Shown piece after piece: positions 17,732 to 25,650 of a stretch of 51,260 nt of DNA (position 1 is the stretch's first letter; each line of letters starts with the position of its first letter). A model generated the notes under the pieces. It ran no database searches. It saw only the letters and a list, made by a program, of their open reading frames with translations, and was not told where the DNA came from. Both the position numbers and the translations under genes were made by a program. The DNA lies in NCBI GenBank assembly GCA_030066215.1, contig JASJCA010000029.1, forward strand, positions 1 through 51,260, given 5' to 3'. Source of the DNA: Rhodobacter sp. Lineage in GTDB: Bacteria; Pseudomonadota; Alphaproteobacteria; Rhodobacterales; Rhodobacteraceae.

Positions 17732-18514
17732 ATGGACCTTTCTGAAAGATGCGAAGCCGCGCAGCGGATCGCAGTCGAGGCGGGCGACCTGGCGTTGGGA
17801 TTTTTCCGGCAACCCGACAGCCTGCGCATCGACCGAAAGGGGCACCAGGACTTTGTCAGTCAGGCAGACCGCGAGGTCGAGCGGCTGGTGCGGGCTCGGC
17901 TGGCGGAGCTGTTCCCCGACGATGGGATCGCGGGCGAGGAGGAGGCGCCCACGCCGGGCATGTCGGGGTTCACCTGGGTGATCGATCCGATCGATGGGAC
18001 CACGAATTTCATCAACGGGATCCCGGCGTGGACAGTGGTTCTGGCTGGGGTCAGCGGCGGGCGGACGCAGATCGGGGTGATCCACGATCCTTGCCACGGC
18101 GAGACCTTCGTGGCGGTGCGGGGTCAGGGGGCGACGTTGAATGGGGCGCGGTTGAGGGCGCCGACGGGGCTCAGCTTGAAGGACGGGACGACGGGGATTG
18201 GGTTTTCGAACCGGGTCGGGACCGCGGGGGTGATGCGGCTGATGCAGGCGATCTTCGACGAGGGCGGGATCTTTTTGAGAAACGCCTCGGGGGCGCTTTC
18301 GATCGCTTATGTCGCGGCGGGGCGGCTGCTGGGGTATGCCGAGGAACATATGAATGCGTGGGACTGCCTGGCGGGGCAGTTGATCGTGGAGGAGGCCGGC
18401 GGCGGGGTCGAGGATCAGGATGCGGACCGGATGATCGAGACGGGCGGCCGCGTCGTGGTGGGCGTGCCGGGGGTGTTTGAGGAGCTGGTGCGGCTGTCGG
18501 ATGCGGCGTTTTGA
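17732..18514 (+). CDS. Inositol monophosphatase family protein
   Basis: A 260-residue Mg-dependent sugar/nucleotide phosphatase. The metal-site motifs are in order: GEEE, WVIDPIDGTTNFINGIP (the family's WxxDPIDGTxxF) and AWDCLAGQLIVEEAGG (WDxAAG-type motif). The family dephosphorylates inositol-1-phosphate, 3'-phosphoadenosine phosphates, histidinol phosphate or fructose bisphosphate; the substrate is not distinguishable here. ATG 17732 is chosen because GGAGG lies 11 bases upstream; an in-frame GTG at 17714 would add six residues. The 3' third has runs of G (very high local GC). It is the last backbone gene before the AT-rich cassette. Confidence 0.9.
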   Translation: MDLSERCEAAQRIAVEAGDLALGFFRQPDSLRIDRKGHQDFVSQADREVERLVRARLAELFPDDGIAGEEEAPTPGMSGFTWVIDPIDGTTNFINGIPAWTVVLAGVSGGRTQIGVIHDPCHGETFVAVRGQGATLNGARLRAPTGLSLKDGTTGIGFSNRVGTAGVMRLMQAIFDEGGIFLRNASGALSIAYVAAGRLLGYAEEHMNAWDCLAGQLIVEEAGGGVEDQDADRMIETGGRVVVGVPGVFEELVRLSDAAF

Positions 18515-18668
18515 GGCGAGTCCGGACGAGTATCCAGTTCTGGACGCAGTGCTAATGCGTTGGTTTTATTGATGATTGCGCTACCAACGGGTGGGGACGG
18601 GTGAGGCACGACGGGTCTTCATCCGGGTGGGAGGTGTGTGGGGTGGTGGCTCGCGGCTTTTGGAGGGT

Positions 18669-18688
18669 GGTGGGCAGAACTGCCCACC
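18669..18688. repeat. Perfect 9-bp palindrome (intergenic hairpin)
   Basis: GGTGGGCAG-AA-CTGCCCACC is an exact inverted repeat with a two-base centre, followed by CTACG. It lies between the phosphatase gene and the QueC-like cassette. No T-run follows, so it is not a classical terminator. It may be a member of a dispersed GC-rich repeat family (REP-like) or mark the insertion edge of the cassette. Confidence 0.6.
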
Positions 18689-18813
18689 CTACGCTTGCTG
18701 CGTGCATGAGGCCAAAAATGAGGTGCAATCAAGACACTTCCGGCAATCACAGTCCGCTGCTACGATACCACTACACAAGCACGCCTATTGATACATGTCG
18801 AAAGGGAGTTCAT

Positions 18814-19485
18814 TTGACCACTCATGTCGTCCTGTACTCCGGAGGCCTGGACTCAACGATCGTCCTGGACATGGTTCGCCGTACTCTTGCAAGAATGGGC
18901 GACGAAGTTGTCCCCGTCTATTTCGATCTTCGTCAGCCTTACTCCGAAGCCGAAATCCGACGTTTAGACCCCTCGATTCAGATTGACGACCGCATTTCTT
19001 GGCTAGGTGAAGCTGATGAGACCTCACCAATCCCGATAGTATCATTACGGAATATTTTTATGGTACTGCTCTGTGCCACCATGGGAAACAAAGTATACTT
19101 TGGCCAGTTGCACCCCTTAAGCGAGAGCACATCTGACGGAGACCAGCTTTTTCTTTCTTTGATGTCCCTCTTGCTTCAGAAGGTTGCATCGGATCCTCGG
19201 CATGGCCTTGCGTATCCGGAAGTGTTTACACCGCTCTCAGAGTATTCCAAGCCACAAGCTGTACGCAGGTATTTGGCCTCCGGCGGAAGACCTGAAGCAC
19301 TGCTCTCCTCATTTTCTTGTTTTCAGCCATTAGACGACACGCCTTGCGGAGAGTGCAACGCTTGTGTCAACCGTTACGTGGCGCTCAAGCTCAACAGCCT
19401 GCCTCCCGGAACGGAATATATAGTAAATCCCGAGTCGACACAGTACTATGATTTCGAATTCAAACGCCAAGCAACGACTCTTTGA
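18814..19485 (+). CDS. Divergent QueC-like PP-loop enzyme
   Basis: A 223-residue PP-loop ATPase. SGGLDST at residues 9-15 is the pyrophosphate-binding loop. SFSCFQPLDDTPCGECNAC near the end gives C169-x8-C178-x2-C181-x2-C184, the QueC zinc site. QueC turns carboxy-deazaguanine into preQ0. Here the YGQRH-like strand and the DYSGYPDCR-type substrate loop of housekeeping QueC are replaced (VYFDLRQPYSE; SESTSDGDQLF), so this is a paralogue with probably different chemistry. QueC-like proteins are known in the defence systems QatABCD (QatC) and type IV CBASS (Cap9). TTG 18814 with AAAGGGAG upstream is the best start. The gene is AT-rich compared with its neighbours and lies 21 bases ahead of the channel gene. 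No other queuosine gene is in the window. Confidence 0.82.
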   Translation: MTTHVVLYSGGLDSTIVLDMVRRTLARMGDEVVPVYFDLRQPYSEAEIRRLDPSIQIDDRISWLGEADETSPIPIVSLRNIFMVLLCATMGNKVYFGQLHPLSESTSDGDQLFLSLMSLLLQKVASDPRHGLAYPEVFTPLSEYSKPQAVRRYLASGGRPEALLSSFSCFQPLDDTPCGECNACVNRYVALKLNSLPPGTEYIVNPESTQYYDFEFKRQATTL

Positions 19486-19506
19486 TCTGATATCCGGAGA
19501 AACAAT

Positions 19507-20334
19507 TTGCTGTCTTATATACTTCTCAGTATCGCCTCAGCTCGTTTTTCCACGCTGCTTTTGATCTATATATTTTCCCTAACTCTAATAGTTGCGTTTG
19601 GCGCAGGTATACTGATTGCGGTAAAAACTAAATTTCAACTAATCCCCCTTGAGGCCCTTTCATTTTCTGATATTATTATTGAGAGCGCAACGCACACACT
19701 GGGCTACGGCAATGCTGTTGATGAAGAATACGCAAATCTAAACTCGAATCTTGCCCTGGGTCAGAGACTATTCGCAATTCTTTTTAATAGTGTTTTTATT
19801 GCTTTGTTAGTTTTTCGCGCAATTCGGGTGAATCATACCGCATTGATGTTTGCAAACCACGTTCTACTCTCAAAAAAATCTGGCGATGAATGGAGTTTAG
19901 AGTTTAGAATTGGGAATAACTCGAAGTTTGATATTGCTGATGTTAAAATTAGAATTCAATTGGTTGAAATATTGGATTCCTTTCCCCGAAGCACCGCTCA
20001 TAAAACATGCAAGGTTATTTTGAACTATGACGAATACATCATCTTAGATGCTTTCGGCTACCTTCTCGTTTCATCCAGTAGCAAGCCGATAACAAGCTCT
20101 GGGGAGAGGATTGCTGAAATTGATGAATCTCTTCTCTCAAAGCGTTTTTTTCTTCGAGTCTTGGTCCAAGGCCACTACGTGCGATCGGGCCTCCCATTCG
20201 TGCAGACACACATTTATGACGGGAGTTCTGTAAGCGCCGGTAAATGGCGTTATTACTTGAAGGAAGATCTTGAGCGACGTGGAAAAATTATGATCGATAG
20301 ATTCAGCGCTTTTGATATTCAAGTAAATAAATAG
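19507..20334 (+). CDS. Inward-rectifier-type (Kir/KirBac-like) potassium channel
   Basis: A 275-residue membrane protein: TM1 about residues 15-38, pore helix about 52-63, selectivity filter TLGYG (64-68, canonical T-x-GYG) and TM2 about 86-104. The rest is a cytoplasmic beta-rich domain like that of Kir channels: SLEFRIGNNSKFDIADVKIRIQL aligns with the family's L-x-FRxxNxRxxxIxEAxxRxxL strand, given here in parts, and the late stretch HIYDGSSV...KWRYY matches the end of the Kir domain. It should form tetrameric K+ channels gated from the cytoplasm. TTG start with GGAGA upstream. AT-rich and co-directional with the QueC-like gene (21-base gap), strongly suggesting one functional unit. An effector role (membrane depolarisation or K+ loss) is inference. 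Confidence 0.8.
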   Translation: MLSYILLSIASARFSTLLLIYIFSLTLIVAFGAGILIAVKTKFQLIPLEALSFSDIIIESATHTLGYGNAVDEEYANLNSNLALGQRLFAILFNSVFIALLVFRAIRVNHTALMFANHVLLSKKSGDEWSLEFRIGNNSKFDIADVKIRIQLVEILDSFPRSTAHKTCKVILNYDEYIILDAFGYLLVSSSSKPITSSGERIAEIDESLLSKRFFLRVLVQGHYVRSGLPFVQTHIYDGSSVSAGKWRYYLKEDLERRGKIMIDRFSAFDIQVNK

Positions 20335-20583
20335 AATCCAAACTATACGTCCTTTTATATTCTCGAGTGATTAATCATAGATTTTTTATAGGCAATATAA
20401 TATACCTAGGTGCCCATACTTGTTTATAAATAACATATTTATGCGGTTTCTTGTGATAATGAATTTTGGAATCGGTTCAAGCACTTTGAACAGGTGCTTT
20501 CGAAAGTACCGCATTTGGTCATTCGTTGCGCCCGACTCCCATCTAACGTTTGGGCTTGAAGCCGACCTTGATCACAATCGCCC
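20335..20583. other. AT-rich convergent spacer
   Basis: 249 bases between the channel gene and fbpC, AT-rich up to about 20460. It contains AAGCAC/GTGCTT inverted repeats (20479-20499) that could form a weak hairpin, and the second copy of the 19-base repeat at 20552-20570 (see 16931). No gene seen. Confidence 0.4.
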
Positions 20584-21657
<1,074 letters not shown>

Positions 21658-21660
21658 GGG

Positions 21661-23874
21661 TCATCTCCCGGTCACGAACTGGGTGCGGCGGCCGATCTGG
21701 GTGCGGCCGACGATGAGCTGCAGGAAGGCCACCGCCGTCAGCATCACGAAGATCAGCGTCGTGGCATAGGCGATGGCGAGGCCGTAGTCGTTATTCTCCA
21801 CCCGTCCGATGATGTAGCTGGTGGCCATGTTGTATTGCGCGGAGACGAGGAAGATTACGGCTGAAATAGCGGTCATGGCGCGCACGAAGCTGAAGACGAG
21901 CGCTGCGAGGATGGCCGGGCGCAGAAGCGGCAGGATCACGCGGCGGAAGGTTTGCCAGCTGTTGGCGCCGAGCGTGAGGGAGGATTCGTCGAGGCTCTTG
22001 TCGAGCTGCGACATGCTGGCGATGCCCGCGCGCACGCCGACCGGCATGTTGCGGAAGATGAAGCTGACGACCAGGATGATGCCGGTGCCGGTGAGCTCGA
22101 TCGGTGGCACGTTGAAGGCGAGGATATAGCTGACGCCGATGACGGTGCCGGGGATGGCGAAGCTGAGCATGGTGCCGAATTCGAAGCTGTCCTTGCCGCG
22201 GAAGGTCTGGCGGGTCAGCAGATAGGCGGTGACGAGGCCCACGGCGGCGGTCAGCGGCGCGGCGGTGGCGGCGATGAAGATGGTGGTGAAGAAGCTGTCC
22301 CAGGCCGAGCCCGACCAGTGCAGCCCGTGTTCTGTGAAGCCGATCGAGAAGGCGGTGATGTAGTGCTTGAAGGTCAGCGTGTTGCTGACGCCCCAGAGCT
22401 CGACGAAGGAGCCGTAGACGATCATGCCGTAGACGATGACGGTGAAGGTGCCCCAGATCCCGGCGATGGCGAAGACCGGCCAGGCCAGGCGGCGCGGCAT
22501 CAGCGGGTGCACGCCGGCGTCGCCCTTGCCGGTGACGGTGGTGTAGCTGCGCTTGCCCAGCCAGCGGCGTTGCGCGAAGAAGGCCGACAACGTGAAGAAC
22601 AAGAGCACGATCGCGAAGACGGCGGCGCGGCCCTGGTCGTACTGGGCGCCGACGATGGCGAAGAAGATCTCGGTCGAGAGCACGTCGTAATTGCCACCCA
22701 AGACCAGCGGGTTGCCGAAATCAGCCATGGACTCGATGAAGCCCAGAAGGAAGGCGTTGGCGAGGCCGGGGCGCATCAGCGGCAAGGACACGGTCTTGAA
22801 GGTCTGCCAGCGGTCGGCGCGCAGGGTCTGGGCGGCCTCTTCCATCGACGGGCTGACGCCCTCGACCACGCCGATCATGACAAGAAAGGCGATGGGCGTG
22901 TAGGCCAGCGTCTGGGCGATCATGATGCCTGGAAGGCCGTAAAGCCAGCGGGTCGGCTGGGTGCCGAAGAGATCGGCGAAAAAGGTGGTGACGGTGCCTG
23001 AAAGGCCGAAGAGCAGGATCAGGGCGAGGCTGATCACGAACGGCGGTGTGATGATCGGCAGGACGGTCAACGCCCTGAGCCAGCGGTTGAATCGAAAGCC
23101 GGAGCGGGTGACGACCAGCGCGAAGGCCAGGCCTAGCAAAGTTGTCAGGGTGGCGACGCAGATTGCCATGAACAGCGAATTCAGCGCGGCGCCGCAGCGG
23201 GCGCCCCAGAAGCATCCCAAACCCCAGAGCCGGTCGTCGAAGAATTTCGACAGGAAGGCGCCGATGGCATAGCCGCCGTCGTCGGTGATGAAGGCAGCGA
23301 TGAGCATGCGTGCGATCGGGAAGAAGACAAAAGTAGCGACGATGACGATGACACCGCCGATCGCGCTGACGACGAAGACGTCGCCGTTGATCGCGCCGCG
23401 CGCGGCAATTCCTTGGGTGAAGAGAAACAGGAAAGACGAAGCGAGAATCAGCGCGCCATAGCCCATGCCGAACTGCCGGTCGCCGAGCTCTCCGAAGATC
23501 GCCGTCAGCCAGTCGTAGTTGAAACCGCGGATGCCGATGCCGAAACCCTGTGCCATCAGCCAGGAGAAACCGAAGCCGCCCGCGAGGATCAACACCACGG
23601 AATAGGGCGGGTCGGTCTTGCGAAGTCTCAGGACGACGAGCGGTGCGATCAGCGCCAGAAGCATCGGCGCGAGCCACAGCTTCTCGCCCTGCGCGATCAG
23701 GAAGGCGGCGGGCGCATAGTCTTGATCGAAGGGATAGCCGCCCGTGAGCCAGCCGAAGCTGAAGAACCCGTCTTCGACGCCGTACCAGGGCAGCAGGACA
23801 TAGCCGACCCACCCGGCGGCGATCCAGAAGATCAGAACCGGGTGGGTGGTCGCTTCAGAAGCGGCTTTGCGCAC
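21661..23874 (-). CDS. Ferric-iron-type ABC permease, fused double domain (FbpB-like)
   Basis: A 737-residue inner-membrane protein with two permease domains in one chain, each with a coupling loop: SPSMEEAAQTLRADRWQTF in the first and DKSLDESSLTLGANSWQTF in the second. It therefore replaces a heterodimer, as in FbpB. About 200 N-terminal residues with roughly five additional hydrophobic segments precede the first permease core, making it longer than ordinary FbpB (about 500-560 residues). It starts three bases after the binding-protein stop and ends three bases before the ATPase start: a tight fbpABC-type operon. Confidence 0.88.
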   Translation of the reverse strand: MRKAASEATTHPVLIFWIAAGWVGYVLLPWYGVEDGFFSFGWLTGGYPFDQDYAPAAFLIAQGEKLWLAPMLLALIAPLVVLRLRKTDPPYSVVLILAGGFGFSWLMAQGFGIGIRGFNYDWLTAIFGELGDRQFGMGYGALILASSFLFLFTQGIAARGAINGDVFVVSAIGGVIVIVATFVFFPIARMLIAAFITDDGGYAIGAFLSKFFDDRLWGLGCFWGARCGAALNSLFMAICVATLTTLLGLAFALVVTRSGFRFNRWLRALTVLPIITPPFVISLALILLFGLSGTVTTFFADLFGTQPTRWLYGLPGIMIAQTLAYTPIAFLVMIGVVEGVSPSMEEAAQTLRADRWQTFKTVSLPLMRPGLANAFLLGFIESMADFGNPLVLGGNYDVLSTEIFFAIVGAQYDQGRAAVFAIVLLFFTLSAFFAQRRWLGKRSYTTVTGKGDAGVHPLMPRRLAWPVFAIAGIWGTFTVIVYGMIVYGSFVELWGVSNTLTFKHYITAFSIGFTEHGLHWSGSAWDSFFTTIFIAATAAPLTAAVGLVTAYLLTRQTFRGKDSFEFGTMLSFAIPGTVIGVSYILAFNVPPIELTGTGIILVVSFIFRNMPVGVRAGIASMSQLDKSLDESSLTLGANSWQTFRRVILPLLRPAILAALVFSFVRAMTAISAVIFLVSAQYNMATSYIIGRVENNDYGLAIAYATTLIFVMLTAVAFLQLIVGRTQIGRRTQFVTGR

Positions 23875-23877
23875 GTC

Positions 23878-24903
23878 TTATTGCGGCAGGATCGAGACCT
23901 CTTCGTCCCACTTCTGCAACAGCCGCTTGCGTTCGTCGCTGGACCCGTACTTGGCGAAGTCGTAGTCGATCAGCTTGATCGTCGAGAGATCGGGCGCGTC
24001 TGGCGACGTCTCGGCGGCCATGTTCGACGGCACTTGATAGGACTTAACCTTCCATGCCTCGGACTGAACCGCGGCGGTCAGTGCCCAGTCGTAGAACTGC
24101 TTGGCCTCGTCGAGATTGCGCGCGCCGTTGATGATCGACATCGAACCGATCTCGTACCCGGTGCCTTCGCAGGGCGCGACAGGAACGACGGGGAAGCCCG
24201 ACGCCGCCTGCTTGACCGCGTCGTGCAGGAAGACGATGCCGATCGTATTCTCGCCGCGGCCCGCGGCCTTGATCGGAGCCGACCCGGACTTGGTGTACTG
24301 GTTGATGTTGGCGTGCAGGCCCTTCATGAACTCAAAGCCTTCGTCCTCGCCGAAGAGCTGAACCATCGTGGCCAGCGTGGTGTAGGCGGTGCCGGACGAA
24401 TTCGGGTTCGCCATCTGCACGTGGCCCTTGTATTCGGGCTTCAAGAGGTCTTTCCAGCAGGCCGGGATCGGCAGGTTATTGGCCGCAAGAAGGTCCGAAT
24501 TGTAGCCAAAGCCAAGCGCACCGGAATAGATGCCGATGGTCTTGTCGTCGGCGGACGCGGCCTGACGAAGCGCCCAGTCGTGCAGCTCGCCACGCATGTC
24601 GGACACGTAAGCGATGCTGAGCCCCTCCTCTGCGGCCTGCAGATGCGGATCGCCGGTGCCGCCCCACCAGACGTCACCCTTTGGATTTGACGACTCCGCC
24701 TTGACTTGGGCAAAGGTCTCGCCCGAAGACTTGCGCGTCATGTTCACGTCGATACCAGTGGCCTCTTCAAAGCCGCGGGCCATCACCTGGCACCAGTCCT
24801 CTTCGGCGCTGCAGTAGAGGGTCAGCTTGGCCGCTTGGGCGGTACCCGCTGACATCGCCATCGCAATAAGCGACATTCCAAATGCATATTTGATTGATTT
24901 CAT
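23878..24903 (-). CDS. Ferric-iron-type ABC substrate-binding protein (FbpA/AfuA class)
   Basis: A 341-residue periplasmic protein with a signal peptide ending AQA-AK (about residue 24). The mature start KLTLYCSAEEDWCQVMARGFE and DVWWGGTGDPHLQAAEEGL are typical of the FbpA/AfuA (extracellular solute-binding family 1) group. KSGSAPIKAAGRGENTIGI is a conserved mid-region. Iron is the most likely substrate but the tyrosine ligands of FbpA cannot be assigned by eye. ATG 24903 has GGGGAGGATCC directly upstream, which rules out the longer open frame. Two TTTGTAAC copies lie just upstream. Confidence 0.87.
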   Translation of the reverse strand: MKSIKYAFGMSLIAMAMSAGTAQAAKLTLYCSAEEDWCQVMARGFEEATGIDVNMTRKSSGETFAQVKAESSNPKGDVWWGGTGDPHLQAAEEGLSIAYVSDMRGELHDWALRQAASADDKTIGIYSGALGFGYNSDLLAANNLPIPACWKDLLKPEYKGHVQMANPNSSGTAYTTLATMVQLFGEDEGFEFMKGLHANINQYTKSGSAPIKAAGRGENTIGIVFLHDAVKQAASGFPVVPVAPCEGTGYEIGSMSIINGARNLDEAKQFYDWALTAAVQSEAWKVKSYQVPSNMAAETSPDAPDLSTIKLIDYDFAKYGSSDERKRLLQKWDEEVSILPQ

Positions 24904-24918
24904 TGGATCCTCCCCGGG

Positions 24919-24937
24919 TTTGTAACTTTTTTGTAAC
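24919..24937 (-). promoter_or_regulatory. Tandem GTTACAAA repeats before the iron-type importer
   Basis: On the coding strand GTTACAAA occurs twice (24937-24930 and 24926-24919), 11 bases apart, i.e. one helical turn, 16-34 bases upstream of the ATG. This spacing suits a DNA-binding protein site or overlaps the -10/transcript start. No iron-box (Fur/Irr/RirA) consensus is recognised with confidence. Confidence 0.35.
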
Positions 24938-25544
24938 GACAGGTTAGGAGGCAATCGCCGCGGACGCAAATCCGAAAAGGCGGCCGCGGGTCGTGTACCG
25001 GTCACGATCCGCCGCTTCGGCGACGCGCTTATCGGTTTGCGATCGGATGTTTGGATTTGCCGTCACGTCCAAGCAACGGAGAGGAAACGTAGGTCCGCTT
25101 TTGAGACGTTTGTGCCAACTAAACCGCAGCGCTGCATCCGGCAAATTGGACTCAAACGGTCCGTTTTCGGCGTGTTTCAGTTGGGTCAGATCCCGAGCGG
25201 CGAACGGCATGGGCCGCCGAGCACTCTTTTGCAGATGCCGATCCGCTCCGAGATGCTCAGCGCGTCTCCAAATTCGACACCGACTTGGGAACTTCACGAG
25301 GCATATTGGAATTGGGAAAGTGCTGCGCCTGCTGAAAGTTGCATTTCGAGACCAAGGGGCGGCGAAATTGCTGCCCTTTCCGCCTGACTCTGGTCGGTGC
25401 TCATAAGGAGTTTTTTTAGAGGGTCGCACTGAGAGCAAGGGATTGGGAATGCCGGAATTCGCTAAGAGCCGTGGGGACGAATGTGGGAACAAAGGTGGGA
25501 TCTGGTAGAAAATCCAATTCAGAAAAATGGAGACTTCGATTATT
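24938..25544. other. Intergenic region between iron-type operon and island border
   Basis: About 600 bases. Open frames are present on both strands (up to 231 codons antisense) but without recognisable motifs, good starts or domain-like sequence. Probable promoter region of the importer near 24940-25000. Becomes AT-rich from about 25480. Confidence 0.4.
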
Positions 25545-25558
25545 TGGCGGAGAAGGAG
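25545..25558 (-). repeat. Candidate att site: copy of tRNA-Ser 3' end
   Basis: TGGCGGAGAAGGAG is identical to bases 34077-34090, the last 14 bases of the tRNA-Ser gene (CCA, discriminator and 3' acceptor strand), in the same orientation. This is the expected second att site left when an element integrates into a tRNA 3' end. It lies 92 bases beyond the res stop codon. Confidence 0.75.
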
Positions 25559-25650
25559 TCCGCCGCAAAAATTCGATAGGCATCTGATTTCTATCAGAAA
25601 AATGCTCAATCTTCGGAACAATACCACAAAAAGTACCACGCCACGATCTA

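Noticed and set aside
24944-25639. A 231-codon minus-strand open frame upstream of the iron-type operon
   Set aside because: It crosses the proposed island border, mixes two base compositions and has no motif, so it is not a gene.
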